A DNA stretch of 64,000 nt from Oryzomicrobium terrae. Lineage in GTDB: Bacteria; Pseudomonadota; Gammaproteobacteria; Burkholderiales; Rhodocyclaceae. The notes under the pieces were generated by a model, which was given only the letters and a program-made list of their open reading frames with translations, was not told the DNA's origin and did not search any database. Positions 9,280 through 19,010 of this stretch are shown here, in pieces; within the stretch, counting starts at the first letter, position 1, and every line of letters begins with the position of its first letter. A program made the position numbers and the translations under genes. Location of the stretch: assembly GCF_008274805.1 (NCBI RefSeq), contig NZ_CP022579.1:868001-932000 (forward strand), read 5' to 3'.

Positions 9280-10155
9280 GTGCAATCCCTGTGGATGCTG
9301 GCCGCCAGCCTGCTGTTCGCCTGCATGGGCGTGTGCGTCAAGCTCGCCAGCAGCGCCCACAGCGCCGCCGAGATCGTCTTCTGGCGCTCCCTGTTGTCGT
9401 TCCTCTTCATCTACGCCTATGCGCGTAGCCGCGGGCTGTCGCTGACCACGCCCCACTGGCGCTTCCAGCTGCAACGCGCGGTGTCCGGGCTGCTGTCGCT
9501 GATGCTCTATTTCTACGGCATCGTGATGCTGCCCCTGGCCACCGCCGTCACCCTCAACTACACCTCGCCCCTGTTCCTCGCCCTGTTCCTGGTGGTGCTG
9601 GCCGGGCACCGTCCGCCGTTGATGCTGTGGCTGTCCCTGGGGCTGGGGTTTGTCGGCGTGATCTTGCTGCTGCATCCGGTGTTTTCCGGCGACCAGTGGC
9701 TGGCCGGGGCGCTGGCCCTGGGTTCCGGCGTGCTGGCCGGATTGGCCTACTACAACGTCAAGGAACTGGGCGCCCTGGGGGAGTCGGAGTGGCGCACCGT
9801 GCTGTACTTCTCCGGCCTGTCCACCGTCGGCGCCGGTCTGTGGCTGCTGGTCAGCGGCGAAGGGCTGGGGGCGTTCACCCTGCGCGGCGGGGTGCCGACC
9901 TTGCAACTGCTCGGCGTCGGCGGTTTCGCCACCCTGGCCCAGCTGGCCATGACCCGGGCCTACAAGCGCGGCCGCACCTTCCTTTCGGCCAGCCTGGCCT
10001 ATTCGACGGTGGTGTTTGCCAGCCTGTTCGGCGCCGTGCTGTGGGACGAGACCATCGCCGCCGAAGGCTGGCTGGCGATCCTCCTGATCGCCGCCAGCGG
10101 CCTGCTCGCCAGCCGCTACAGCCGGGCGCCGACCCGGCCCGCCGCCACCCCCTGA
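9280..10155 (+). CDS. DMT-superfamily (EamA) transporter
   Basis: Inner-membrane protein of 291 residues with about ten hydrophobic segments in two EamA repeats (from residue 1 and from about 150), the layout of drug/metabolite transporters. Substrate not predictable; relatives include S-adenosylmethionine and amino acid exporters. I chose the GTG at 9280 (first residues VQSLWMLAASLLFACMG) because it has a GGAG site nine bases upstream and begins directly with the first membrane segment; an ATG 66 bases earlier would add a tail with no family match. Confidence 0.82.
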   Translation: MQSLWMLAASLLFACMGVCVKLASSAHSAAEIVFWRSLLSFLFIYAYARSRGLSLTTPHWRFQLQRAVSGLLSLMLYFYGIVMLPLATAVTLNYTSPLFLALFLVVLAGHRPPLMLWLSLGLGFVGVILLLHPVFSGDQWLAGALALGSGVLAGLAYYNVKELGALGESEWRTVLYFSGLSTVGAGLWLLVSGEGLGAFTLRGGVPTLQLLGVGGFATLAQLAMTRAYKRGRTFLSASLAYSTVVFASLFGAVLWDETIAAEGWLAILLIAASGLLASRYSRAPTRPAATP

Positions 10156-10226
10156 GCGTGGCGGAGAACAAGTCCTGACGCCGGTGATAGACTGGTTCCA
10201 TCCAATCACAACAAGCGGAGGGCTCC

Positions 10227-10583
10227 ATGATCGTCACCGACCATCAACCTGGGCGGGTTACCGTTAACGTCTATGGCGAATTCACCCTGGCGGACTACCG
10301 GGAGCTGGAAGAGCTGGTCAATTTCAAGGTGCAGTTCGAAGGCCCGGTGGACCTGCTGCTCAACCTGAGCGAGATGGCGGGCTTCACCCTCGATCTGGCC
10401 TGGGAAGAAGTGAAGTTCGCCCGCCAGCACGCCGCCGATTTCCGCCGCATCGCCGTGGTGTCGTCCAGCCAGTGGGTGGCCTGGAGCGCCTGGCTGAACC
10501 GAACCTTCGTCGAAGCCGAAATCGCCGTCTTCGATAGCGCCAGCGACGCCAACATCTGGCTGGGCGAGGCCGACGAAGTATGA
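10227..10583 (+). CDS. SpoIIAA-like (STAS/CRAL-TRIO type) domain protein
   Basis: 118 residues, a single soluble alpha/beta domain of the SpoIIAA-like family (pattern: strand GRVTVNVYGEFTLADYRELEELV, central strand VDLLLNLSEMAGF, then FRRIAVVSSSQWVAW). Such proteins are common and small, and mostly uncharacterised. The gene is preceded by GGAGG and its stop overlaps the start of the sulfurtransferase gene by four bases, so the two are co-translated and probably linked in function. Confidence 0.75.
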   Translation: MIVTDHQPGRVTVNVYGEFTLADYRELEELVNFKVQFEGPVDLLLNLSEMAGFTLDLAWEEVKFARQHAADFRRIAVVSSSQWVAWSAWLNRTFVEAEIAVFDSASDANIWLGEADEV

Positions 10584-11431
10584 GCGGGACGGTGCCGTCC
10601 TCTCCCCTGCTGAGTGTGGCCGGCCTGGCTGCACAACTGTCCGATCCGGCCCTGCGGGTGGTGGATTGCCGTCACGACCTGGCCAACCCCGCCGCCGGCG
10701 AAGCGGCCTACGGTGTCGGTCATATTCCTGGCGCCGTGTTCGCCCACCTCGACCGGGATCTGTCCGGGGCCATGAACGGCCGCAACGGCCGCCATCCCCT
10801 GCCCGAGGCGGCCACGCTGGCCGCCCGCCTGGGGCTGTTGGGCATCGGCCCGGAAACCCGAGTGGTGGCTTACGACGACGGCCCCGGCATGTTCGCGGCA
10901 CGCCTATGGTGGCTGTTGCGCTGGCTTGGCCACGACCGGGTGGCGGTGCTCGACGGCGGCCTGGCAGCGTGGAAGTCGGCGGGGCACCCCCTTGAAACGC
11001 CGCGCCCAGAGCCAATCTCCGAGCACCTACCGTGGAGATCGGCCATGGACGTGGTTTCCGCGGGGGAGGTGCTGGAGAACCTTGATCGGCGCGCCTTTCA
11101 GCTGGTCGATGCCCGAGCTCCCGACCGCTTTCGCGGTGAAAACGAAACCCTCGACCCGGTCGGCGGCCACATCCCCGGGGCGATCAACCGCTTTTTCCGC
11201 GACAACCTGGCCCCTGACGGCACCTTCAAGCCGGCGGCTCGGTTGCGCCAGGAGTGGCAAACGCTGCTGGCCGGGCGCGATCCCGCCCGCGTGGTGCACC
11301 AGTGCGGCTCCGGCGTTACCGCCTGCCACAATTTGCTGGCCATGGAAGTGGCCGGTCTGGCGGGCTCGCGCCTCTATGCCGGGTCCTGGAGCGAATGGGT
11401 GAGCGACCCGGCGCGACCGGTGGCTCGCTGA
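10580..11431 (+). CDS. sseA: Thiosulfate / 3-mercaptopyruvate sulfurtransferase
   Basis: Two-domain rhodanese of 283 residues. The active-site loop CGSGVTAC in the C-terminal domain is of the 3-mercaptopyruvate type (CG[ST]GVT), with the sulfur-carrying Cys near residue 239. The N-terminal inactive domain contains VDCRHDL and GHIPGAVF; the second domain has LVDARAPDRFRG and GHIPGAIN. Donates sulfane sulfur to cyanide or thiols. Start ATG 10580 overlaps the upstream gene. An 8-bp inverted repeat TGACGGCA/TGCCGTCA lies just downstream (11440-11470) but has no T tract. Confidence 0.9.
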   Translation: MSGTVPSSPLLSVAGLAAQLSDPALRVVDCRHDLANPAAGEAAYGVGHIPGAVFAHLDRDLSGAMNGRNGRHPLPEAATLAARLGLLGIGPETRVVAYDDGPGMFAARLWWLLRWLGHDRVAVLDGGLAAWKSAGHPLETPRPEPISEHLPWRSAMDVVSAGEVLENLDRRAFQLVDARAPDRFRGENETLDPVGGHIPGAINRFFRDNLAPDGTFKPAARLRQEWQTLLAGRDPARVVHQCGSGVTACHNLLAMEVAGLAGSRLYAGSWSEWVSDPARPVAR

Positions 11432-11564
11432 CGCCAGTCTGACGGCATAAAAGTTGTGATTTTGCCGTCAACCGGCGACGATGTGGCTGCGTTGTAGACC
11501 CTAACCGGCTCTGGCGAGCCGGCGTGTTGCGCACTCTCTCTCGCTTGCCAAAAAAGGATCTGCC

Positions 11565-11777
11565 ATGAAATTCGCTCCCCTGCTCCTCACCGCCCTGTTC
11601 GCCTCCGCCGCCATGGCGGCCGATGCGCCCGCGCCTGCCGCCCCGGCTGCTGACGCGCCCAAGGCCGAAATGGCCAAGCCTGCCAAGCCGGCCAAGCATG
11701 TGAAGAAGCACCACAAGGCGCACAAGGCTGCCAAGCCGGCCGCCGCTGCCGGCGCCGAAGCCGCTCCGGCCAAATAA
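11565..11777 (+). CDS. Small exported Ala/Lys/Pro-rich protein
   Basis: 70 residues: a clear signal peptide (MKFAPLLLTALFASAAMA, cleavage after AMA) followed by a low-complexity mature part of Ala, Pro and Lys with a KKHHKAHK basic and histidine-containing centre. No domain is recognisable. Likely periplasmic; similar acidic or basic repeats bind metals, DNA or cell wall, but nothing here decides. Good RBS (AAAAAGGATC) and a strong terminator right after make it a single-gene transcript. Confidence 0.75.
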   Translation: MKFAPLLLTALFASAAMAADAPAPAAPAADAPKAEMAKPAKPAKHVKKHHKAHKAAKPAAAAGAEAAPAK

Positions 11778-11821
11778 GCCGGGCGGTACGGCAGCCCACG
11801 GCTGCTGTGTCGTGGAAGACC

Positions 11822-11863
11822 AAAGCAAACGGGCGACTCCGCAACGAGTCGCCCGTTTGCTTT
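11822..11863. terminator. Bidirectional terminator between the small exported protein and queG
   Basis: Perfect 18-bp stem, AAAGCAAACGGGCGACTC with GAGTCGCCCGTTTGCTTT, and a six-base loop. The convergent genes on both sides end here. Confidence 0.88.
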
Positions 11864-11874
11864 GCCGGCGGCGT

Positions 11875-13104
11875 CTACTGGCCGTGGCGGCGCAAGGCCC
11901 AGGTCACGTGTTCGCGCACCAGTTCGGCGGGATGGTCGCGCCGACTGACCAGGGCAGCGATCACCTCGGGGCTGGTCGGTGCGTTGCCCAGGGCCACGGC
12001 GATGTTGCGCAGCCACCGTTCCCAGCCGATGCGGCGGATCGGGCTACCGGCCAGGCGCTGCTCGAAGTCTTCGGCGCTCCAGGCGAACAGCTGGGCCAGG
12101 GTGCTGCCGTCCAGGCCGTTGCGCGGCGCGAAGTCCGGGTCGCCGGGGTGGGCGAAGCGGTTCCACGGGCAAGCCAGCTGGCAGTCGTCGCAACCGTAGA
12201 TGCGGTTGCCCATCAGGGGGCGCAGGTCTTCCGGAATGGCGCCGTGCAGTTCGATGGTCAGGTAGGAAATGCAGCGCCGCGCATCCATCTGGTACGGCGC
12301 GGTGATGGCGCCGGTGGGGCAGGCCGGCAGACAGCGCTGGCAATCGCCGCAGTGGCCGCCGTGGCCGGCTGGGCTGTCGGGGTCGTCCCCCTCGTTGTTG
12401 TCCGGCGGCGGGTCGATGGGCAGGGGCAGGTCGGTGAGAATTTCGCCGAGGAAGTGGTACGAGCCCTGGCGGGTCAGCAACAGGGTGTGCTTGCCACGCC
12501 AGCCCAGGCCGTTCTTGCTCGCCAGTTCCACCTCCATCACCGGCGCCGAGTCGGAAAACACCCGGTAACCGTGGGGGCCGACGGCGGCGGCGATGCGGTC
12601 GGCCAGCTTCTGCAGGCGGTTACGCACCACCTTGTGGTAGTCCCGGCCCAGGGCGTAGCGCGACACGTAGGCGAGGTGGGGCGATGTGAGCGCCTGCTCC
12701 GCTGGAAGAACCGGCCGTCCCTCGCCTTCGGGCCAGTAGGGCAGGCGCACCGAGATCACCGACAGGGCGCCGGGTACCAGGGTGTCGGGAGCGGCGCGCA
12801 GGTCGGCGTGGCGCGCCATATAATCCATCTCCCCGTGGCACCCGGCGGCCAGCCAGGCGGTCAGCTTGGCCTGGGCGGCCGGCGAAATCCTCGCCCGGCC
12901 GATGTGGGCGGAGGCAAAGCCCAGTTCCCCGGCCCAGCCGCGAATCTGCCCGGGCAGCCCGGCCAGGGCGTCCGGCGTCCGTGGGTGATCCGGTGCCGCA
13001 CCACCTGCCACGGCCGTGGGGGCGCCGACGCCGTCCGGGGAGGATGGTGCGTCGCGGTCATCCAATCGAATTTGATCCGAAGAAGGGGAGTGTTGCCCGT
13101 GCAT
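11875..13104 (-). CDS. queG: Epoxyqueuosine reductase QueG
   Basis: Cobalamin- and [4Fe-4S]-dependent enzyme that reduces epoxyqueuosine to queuosine in tRNA. Family signatures: WLAAGCHGEMDYMARH, SVISVRLPY, then ferredoxin-like clusters CGDCQRCLPACPTGAI and GCDDCQLACPWNRF. With the ATG at 13104 the product is 409 residues, about 44 residues longer at the N-terminus than the domain needs; no good RBS marks the start and a GTG at 13011 is an alternative. With that ATG the gene overlaps the divergent tsaE start by six bases, which argues that one of the two starts may be further in. Confidence 0.9.
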   Translation of the reverse strand: MHGQHSPSSDQIRLDDRDAPSSPDGVGAPTAVAGGAAPDHPRTPDALAGLPGQIRGWAGELGFASAHIGRARISPAAQAKLTAWLAAGCHGEMDYMARHADLRAAPDTLVPGALSVISVRLPYWPEGEGRPVLPAEQALTSPHLAYVSRYALGRDYHKVVRNRLQKLADRIAAAVGPHGYRVFSDSAPVMEVELASKNGLGWRGKHTLLLTRQGSYHFLGEILTDLPLPIDPPPDNNEGDDPDSPAGHGGHCGDCQRCLPACPTGAITAPYQMDARRCISYLTIELHGAIPEDLRPLMGNRIYGCDDCQLACPWNRFAHPGDPDFAPRNGLDGSTLAQLFAWSAEDFEQRLAGSPIRRIGWERWLRNIAVALGNAPTSPEVIAALVSRRDHPAELVREHVTWALRRHGQ

Positions 13105-13608
13105 AGCCAAGAGTTTAGCGAGTCCCCACTTACCCTGCATCTGGCCCGTGAAGCGGATACCGTCGCCCTGGGGGCCGCCTTGGCTCCGGCCCTGGCGCCC
13201 GGTCTGGTGATTCACCTGGACGGGGACCTGGGGGCCGGCAAAACCACCCTGACCCGGGCTCTGCTGCGCGCCCTGGGCCACGCGGGTCCGGTCAAGAGTC
13301 CCACGTACGCGCTGGTTGAAGTTTATAAACTTTTGAACTTATACTTGTATCACTTTGATTTTTATCGCTTCGAATACCCGGAAGAGTTTCTTGAAGCCGG
13401 CTTGGCCGACTATTTCCGCGATGACAGCGTTTGCATCGTCGAATGGCCGGACAAGGCCGCAGGCGTGGCGCCGCCGCCGGACCTGCGGATCGGCCTGCGT
13501 CACGAGGGCGACGGCCGCCGGGTGGAGCTCGTCCCTGTCAGTAAAAAGGGGGCACTATGTCTGACCAGAATCGACCCCGCACAGCTCTCTCCCTTCCGGA
13601 CGAAGTGA
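13099..13608 (+). CDS. tsaE: tRNA threonylcarbamoyladenosine biosynthesis ATPase TsaE
   Basis: ATPase of the TsaBDE complex that makes t6A37 in ANN-decoding tRNAs. 169 residues with Walker A GDLGAGKTTLTRALL, switch SPTYALVEVY, and YHFDFYRFEYPEEF. I chose GTG 13099 because AAGGGGAG lies eight bases upstream. Bases 13321-13380 are only 18/60 G+C and use TTA, CTT, TTG and TTT codons that the neighbours avoid, though the protein sequence there is normal for the family. The 3' end overlaps amiC by 52 bases, in line with the common tsaE-amiC pairing. Confidence 0.92.
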   Translation: MHSQEFSESPLTLHLAREADTVALGAALAPALAPGLVIHLDGDLGAGKTTLTRALLRALGHAGPVKSPTYALVEVYKLLNLYLYHFDFYRFEYPEEFLEAGLADYFRDDSVCIVEWPDKAAGVAPPPDLRIGLRHEGDGRRVELVPVSKKGALCLTRIDPAQLSPFRTK

Positions 13609-14984
13609 CTCCTTCGCCCGCGCGTCGCCGCGTCGTTGCCGGCGGCGTTTCCCTGCTCCTGCTCTGCTCGCCCTGGGCGCGGGCCGCCACCCGCTCGACG
13701 GCGCCGTCGATCCTGGCGGTGCGCGTTTGGCCGGCGGCCGACTACACCCGGGTGACCCTGGAGCTCGACGCCCCCCTCAAATACACCTATTTCGCAGTCA
13801 AGAACCCGGACCGCCTGGTGGTGGACATCGAGGGCATCGAGCTCAACGCCGCCCTGAAGAGCCTGGCCAACAAGATCGGCGCCGACGATCCCTACATCAA
13901 GCTGCTGCGCGCCGGCAATTTCAAGCCCGGCGTGGTGCGGCTGGTGATGGACCTGAAGACCGAGGTGGCGCCCCAGGTGTTCGCCCTCAAACCGGTGGGC
14001 GAGTACGGCCACCGGCTGGTGCTGGACATCTACCCGGCGGTGCCTGCCGATCCACTCATGTCCCTGCTCGACAAGCGCGAGGTAACGGGCGATCCGATGC
14101 AGGCCGCCGTCCGCGGCGAGCTCAAGCCCGAGCCGATGGAGCGGAGTGAGACCAGGATCGAGGCGCGCAAGCCTGCCGAGGCGGCGCCGGAGGCCCAGCC
14201 GAGCCAGGTGGCGCGGGAGAGCCGCGAGATCAAGGAGGCTCCGCGCAAGGGCAAACCGATCGTCGATCGGCTCGTCACCATCACCCTTGATCCCGGCCAT
14301 GGCGGCGAGGATCCGGGGGCGGTGGGGCAGCGCGGTAGCCAGGAGAAGGTGGTCACCCTGGCCATCGCCAAGCGCCTCAAGGCCAAACTCGACGCCGAGC
14401 CGAACATGCGCGCCGTGCTCACCCGGGACTCGGATTTCTTCGTCCCCCTCGGCACCCGGGTGCAGAAGGCGCGCCGCCTGCAGGCCGACCTGTTCGTCTC
14501 GATCCATGCCGATGCCTGGGTCAAGCCCGATGCCCGGGGCTCGTCCGTGTTCGTCCTCTCGGAGCGGGGCGCCTCCAGCGCTGCGGCCCGCTACCTGGCG
14601 CAGAAGGAAAACGATGCCGACCTGGTGGGCGGCGTCAACTTCGGGGTCAAGGACGTGCATCTCGCCCAGACCCTGCTCGACCTGTCCCAGACCGCCACCA
14701 ACAATGACAGTCTGAAGCTGGCCAAGTCGGTGTTGAAGGAGATGGGCGGCATCAACACCCTGCACAAGGCCGGGGTGGAACAGGCCGGCTTCGCCGTGCT
14801 GAAGGCGCCGGACATCCCCTCGATCCTGGTGGAAACTGCCTTCATCTCCAACCCGGAGGAAGAGCGGCGCCTAGTGGACGAGGGCTACCAGGATCAGGTG
14901 GCCGAGGCCATCCTGCGCGGCATCAAGGCCTACTTCGCCAAGAACCCGCCCCTGGCCAAGTCCCGCCTGGCCCGACTCGACTGA
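13557..14984 (+). CDS. amiC: N-acetylmuramoyl-L-alanine amidase AmiC
   Basis: Periplasmic zinc amidase that splits septal peptidoglycan during daughter-cell separation. 475 residues: N-terminal export signal with an RRR before a hydrophobic stretch (residues 23-45), consistent with Tat export as in E. coli AmiC; AMIN domain (about 50-160, RVTLELDAPLKYTYF) for septal targeting; a charged linker; and the Amidase_3 domain (about 235-465) with zinc-site motifs TLDPGHGGEDPGAVG, FVSIHADAW and the catalytic Glu in LVETAFISNPEEE. It overlaps tsaE by 52 bases and ends before a terminator. Confidence 0.94.
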   Translation: MSDQNRPRTALSLPDEVTPSPARRRVVAGGVSLLLLCSPWARAATRSTAPSILAVRVWPAADYTRVTLELDAPLKYTYFAVKNPDRLVVDIEGIELNAALKSLANKIGADDPYIKLLRAGNFKPGVVRLVMDLKTEVAPQVFALKPVGEYGHRLVLDIYPAVPADPLMSLLDKREVTGDPMQAAVRGELKPEPMERSETRIEARKPAEAAPEAQPSQVARESREIKEAPRKGKPIVDRLVTITLDPGHGGEDPGAVGQRGSQEKVVTLAIAKRLKAKLDAEPNMRAVLTRDSDFFVPLGTRVQKARRLQADLFVSIHADAWVKPDARGSSVFVLSERGASSAAARYLAQKENDADLVGGVNFGVKDVHLAQTLLDLSQTATNNDSLKLAKSVLKEMGGINTLHKAGVEQAGFAVLKAPDIPSILVETAFISNPEEERRLVDEGYQDQVAEAILRGIKAYFAKNPPLAKSRLARLD

Positions 14985-15024
14985 GGAACGAGCCGGCGCT
15001 GCCGCGCTGCTCCGGTCTTGCCCG

Positions 15025-15053
15025 GCGCCGCCCAAAAGGCGGCGCTTTCCTTT
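15025..15053 (+). terminator. Rho-independent terminator after amiC
   Basis: GCGCCGCC-CAAAA-GGCGGCGC followed by TTTCCTTT. Confidence 0.75.
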
Positions 15054-15110
15054 ACAATTCAAGGTTTTTTGCAGCCTGGACAGGCTTTCCGCCCCTTCCC
15101 ATTTCTCCCC

Positions 15111-16055
15111 ATGCTGGTCCTGCGCGGTATCTCTCCCCCTTCGCCTACGGCAACGGTGCTCACCATCGGCAACTTCGACGGCGTGCACCGGGGCCATCGC
15201 GCCTTGCTCGCTCGCCTGCGCGCTGCGGCGGACCAGGCCGGCCTGCCGGCGGCGGTGCTGACTTTCGAGCCCCATCCCCGGGAATTCTTTACCCCGGCAT
15301 CGGCGCCGGCGCGCTTGTCCACCCTGCGGGAAAAGCTGGAACTGTTGGCCGAGGCCGGGGTGGATCTGGTGTCCGTGTGCCGCTTCAATGCGTCTTTTGC
15401 CGCCCTGAGCGCCGACCAGTTCATCGAGAAGGTGCTGGTCCAGGGGCTCAAGGCGCGCCACCTGCTGATCGGCGACGATTTCCGCTTCGGCGCCAAGCGC
15501 GGCGGCGACTTCGCCCTGCTGCAACAGGCCGGGGCAAGCTGGGGCTTCGGCGTCGAAGCCATGGGCAGCGTGGTGCACGACGGCGAGCGGGTGTCCAGTT
15601 CGGCGGTGCGTGCCGCCCTGGCCGAGGGCGACATGGCCCATGCCGCCCGTTTGCTCAGCCGCCCCTATTCGATCGATGGCCGGGTGGTGCTTGGCCAGCA
15701 ACTGGGGCGCCAGTTGGGCTTTCCCACCGCCAACATCCGCATCAAGCACGATCCCTTGCCCCTGTGCGGCGTCTTTGCCGTGGAAGTGGCCGGGCTGGGG
15801 GCCGCCGGCGCTCCCTTGGCCACCGGCGTGGCCAACCTGGGGGTGCGTCCTACCGTGGATGGCACCCGCCGGCCGCTCCTGGAGGTGCACCTGTTCGACT
15901 TTTCCGGCGACATTTACGGTCGCCACCTGTCGGTGCGCTTCGTCAAGAAACTGCGCGATGAGATGCGTTTTGCCGGCCTGGATGCCCTGAAGGCCCAGAT
16001 CGCGCAGGATGCCCGGGATGCCCGGGCCTTCTTCGCATCCCGGGGACACCCCTGA
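15111..16055 (+). CDS. ribF: Bifunctional riboflavin kinase / FAD synthetase
   Basis: Converts riboflavin to FMN and FMN to FAD. 314 residues: the N-terminal nucleotidyltransferase domain has LTIGNFDGVHRGH (HxGH-like), TFEPHPREFF, IGDDFRFGAKRGGDF and RVSSSAVR; the C-terminal kinase domain has GRQLGFPTANI, GVFAVEV and GVANLGVRPTVDG. I chose ATG 15111 because MLVLRGI matches the family start; the frame is open further upstream without support. It begins the ribF-ileS-lspA-slpA-ispH series typical of proteobacteria. Confidence 0.95.
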   Translation: MLVLRGISPPSPTATVLTIGNFDGVHRGHRALLARLRAAADQAGLPAAVLTFEPHPREFFTPASAPARLSTLREKLELLAEAGVDLVSVCRFNASFAALSADQFIEKVLVQGLKARHLLIGDDFRFGAKRGGDFALLQQAGASWGFGVEAMGSVVHDGERVSSSAVRAALAEGDMAHAARLLSRPYSIDGRVVLGQQLGRQLGFPTANIRIKHDPLPLCGVFAVEVAGLGAAGAPLATGVANLGVRPTVDGTRRPLLEVHLFDFSGDIYGRHLSVRFVKKLRDEMRFAGLDALKAQIAQDARDARAFFASRGHP

Positions 16056-16166
16056 GCGCGCCTGACCGTACCGCCCCAGACCGTTCCACCGATTCCCGCC
16101 CCGAATTTTCCGATTTCAAGATTTCAGATTCCCGCCCAAGAGCTACGAGATTCCCGAGACTGCGCC

Positions 16167-18995
16167 ATGGCTGACTACAAAGACACGCTGAACCTTCCCG
16201 ACACGCCGTTCCCGATGCGCGGCGACCTGCCCAAGCGCGAGCCCCAGTGGGTCGGCCAATGGCAGGAGAAGCAGCTCTACCGCCGCATCCGCGAGATCAG
16301 CGCCGGTCGGCCCAAGTTCATCCTGCACGACGGCCCCCCCTACGCCAACGGCGACATCCACATCGGCCACGCGGTGAACAAGATCCTCAAGGACATCATC
16401 GTCCGCTCCCGCACCCTGTCGGGCTTCGACGCCCCCTACGTGCCGGGCTGGGACTGTCACGGCATGCCCATCGAGATCCAGATCGAGAAGCAGCACGGCA
16501 AGCAGATCCCCCGGGAAAAGGTCCAGGAGCTGGCCCGGGCCTACGCTGCCGAGCAGATCGAGCGGCAGAAGAAGGACTTCATCCGCCTCGGCGTGCTGGG
16601 CGATTGGGACAACCCCTACAAGACGATGAACTTCAAGACCGAGGCCGACGAGATTCGCGCCCTGGCCGCGATGATGCAGAAGGGCTTCGTCTACCGGGGC
16701 CTGAAGCCGGTCAACTGGTGCTTCGACTGCGGCTCCGCCCTGGCCGAGGCCGAGGTGGAATACCAGGACAAGAAGTCCCCGGCCATCGACGTGGCCTTCG
16801 CCTGCGCCGAGCGGGACAAGCTGGCCGCTGCCTTCGGCCTGGCCGCCCTGCCCGACGGTGACGCCTATGCGGTGATCTGGACCACCACCCCGTGGACCAT
16901 TCCGGGCAACCAGGCGCTCAACGTGCACCCGGAGATCGACTACCACCTGGTGCAGACCGAGATCAACGGCAAGCCGGCCAGCCTGATCCTGGCCGCCGAC
17001 CTGCAGGAGGCCTGCCTCACACGCTATGCCCTGCAAGGAGCCACCGTGGCCACCTGCAAGGGCGCCGCCCTGGAGCTGATCGCCTTCCGTCACCCCTTCT
17101 ACGACCGCCTCTCCCCGGTGTACCTGGGCGAATACGTGGAACTGGGCACCGGTACCGGCATCGTGCACTCCGCCCCGGCCTACGGCCTGGAGGACTTTGC
17201 CTCGTGCAAGCACTACGGCATGCACAACGACGCCATCCTGACCCCGGTCCAGGGCGACGGCACCTTCGCCGCCGACCTGCCCTTCTTCGGCGGCATGAAC
17301 GTGTGGAAGGCCAACCCGGCCATCGTCGAGAAGCTGGGCGAAGTGGGCGCGCTGCTCAAGGCTGCCACCATCGAGCACAGCTACATGCACTGCTGGCGCC
17401 ACAAGACGCCGCTGATCTACCGCGCCACCAGCCAGTGGTTCGTGCGCATGGACGCCCCGGACAGCGACACCAAGGGCGTGGCCGCCACCGAAACCGTGGC
17501 CACGTCGCTGCGCGAATCGGCTCTGGCAGCGGTGGAGGCCACCGCCTTCTTCCCCGCTTGGGGCAAGAACCGGCTGCACGCCATGATCGCCAACCGGCCC
17601 GATTGGTGCATCTCGCGCCAGCGCAACTGGGGCGTGCCCCTGCCGTTCTTCACCCACAAGGTGACGGGCGAGCTGCACCCGCGCACCCTGGAGTTGATGG
17701 AAGCGGTGGCCCAGAAGGTGGAAGCGGGCGGCATCGAGGCCTGGACCAAGCTCGATCCGGCGGAGTTGCTCGGCAATGATGCGGCCGACTACGACAAGGT
17801 AAATGACATCCTCGACGTGTGGTTCGATTCCGGCACCACCCACATGAGCGTCATCCGCGGCTCCCACAAGGACGAGCTGATCTGGCCCGCCGACCTGTAC
17901 CTGGAAGGCTCGGACCAGCACCGCGGCTGGTTCCACTCGTCGCTGTTGACCGGTTCGGCCATCGACGGCCGGGCGCCCTACAACGCCCTGCTCACCCACG
18001 GCTTCGTGGTGGACGGCAAGGGCCACAAGATGTCCAAGTCCAAGGGCAACGTGATCGCTCCCCAGCAGGTTTCCGACAAGCTGGGCGCCGAGATCCTGCG
18101 CCTGTGGGTGGCCGCCACCGACTACTCCGGCGAGCTGTCGATCTCCGACGAAATCTTGAAGCGCGTGGTCGAGTCATACCGCCGCATCCGCAACACGGTG
18201 CGCTTCCTGCTCGCCAACACCGCCGACTTCGACATCGCCACCAACGGCGTGACCGCCGACCGGCTGTTCGAGATCGACCGCTACGCCCTGGCCCTGACCG
18301 CCCAGCTGCAATCCCTGTGCGAGGCCGAGTACGAAGGCTACGAGTTCCACAAGGTGGTCCAGGCCCTGCAGACCTTCTGCTCCGAGGATCTGGGCGCCTT
18401 CTACCTGGACGTGCTCAAGGACCGGCTGTACACCACCGGCGCCGATTCCCTGGCCCGCCGCTCGGCCCAGACCGCCCTGTGGCACATCCTCCAGGCCCTG
18501 ACCCGGCTGATGGCGCCGATCCTGTCGTTCACCGCCGAGGAAATCTGGTCGGTGCTGTCCGGCAAGGCCGACGACTCGGTGATGTTCACCACCTGGCACC
18601 AGTTGCCGGTGGGCGGCGACAGCGCGGCCCTGCTGACCAAATGGGCGGCCCTGCGCGAGGTGCGCGGCGAGGTGATGAAGGAACTGGAGGCCCTGCGCGT
18701 CGCCGGTTCCATCGGTTCGTCCTTGCAGGCCGAGGTGGAAATCCACTGCGACGGCGAGAAGTACGCGCGCCTGGCCTCCCTGGGCGACGACCTGAAGTTC
18801 GTCCTCATTTGCTCCAAGGCTGCGGTGGTGAAGTCGGCGGAAGACAAGCTGGTGGCCACGCCGAGCGGCCACGGCAAGTGCGAGCGCTGCTGGCACGTGC
18901 GCGAGGACGTGGGCGCCAACGCCGAGCATCCGACCCTGTGCGGCCGCTGCGTCGAAAATCTCTACGGCGCCGGCGAAACCCGGACCCATGCCTGA
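16167..18995 (+). CDS. ileS: Isoleucyl-tRNA synthetase
   Basis: Class I aminoacyl-tRNA synthetase, 942 residues, full length for the bacterial IleS with C-terminal zinc domain. HIGH motif in [13 protein letters not shown] (near residue 65), editing domain [19 protein letters not shown] in [11 protein letters not shown] (near 620) and the zinc finger [10 protein letters not shown]...CGRCVENL close to the C-terminus. lspA starts 15 bases downstream. Confidence 0.98.
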   Translation: MADYKDTLNLPDTPFPMRGDLPKREPQWVGQWQEKQLYRRIREISAGRPKFILHDGPPYANGDIHIGHAVNKILKDIIVRSRTLSGFDAPYVPGWDCHGMPIEIQIEKQHGKQIPREKVQELARAYAAEQIERQKKDFIRLGVLGDWDNPYKTMNFKTEADEIRALAAMMQKGFVYRGLKPVNWCFDCGSALAEAEVEYQDKKSPAIDVAFACAERDKLAAAFGLAALPDGDAYAVIWTTTPWTIPGNQALNVHPEIDYHLVQTEINGKPASLILAADLQEACLTRYALQGATVATCKGAALELIAFRHPFYDRLSPVYLGEYVELGTGTGIVHSAPAYGLEDFASCKHYGMHNDAILTPVQGDGTFAADLPFFGGMNVWKANPAIVEKLGEVGALLKAATIEHSYMHCWRHKTPLIYRATSQWFVRMDAPDSDTKGVAATETVATSLRESALAAVEATAFFPAWGKNRLHAMIANRPDWCISRQRNWGVPLPFFTHKVTGELHPRTLELMEAVAQKVEAGGIEAWTKLDPAELLGNDAADYDKVNDILDVWFDSGTTHMSVIRGSHKDELIWPADLYLEGSDQHRGWFHSSLLTGSAIDGRAPYNALLTHGFVVDGKGHKMSKSKGNVIAPQQVSDKLGAEILRLWVAATDYSGELSISDEILKRVVESYRRIRNTVRFLLANTADFDIATNGVTADRLFEIDRYALALTAQLQSLCEAEYEGYEFHKVVQALQTFCSEDLGAFYLDVLKDRLYTTGADSLARRSAQTALWHILQALTRLMAPILSFTAEEIWSVLSGKADDSVMFTTWHQLPVGGDSAALLTKWAALREVRGEVMKELEALRVAGSIGSSLQAEVEIHCDGEKYARLASLGDDLKFVLICSKAAVVKSAEDKLVATPSGHGKCERCWHVREDVGANAEHPTLCGRCVENLYGAGETRTHA

Positions 18996-19010
18996 GTTGG
19001 GCACGGCACG

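Noticed and set aside
11440..11470. Inverted repeat TGACGGCA/TGCCGTCA after sseA
   Set aside because: Loop of 15 bases and no T tract; not convincing as a terminator.
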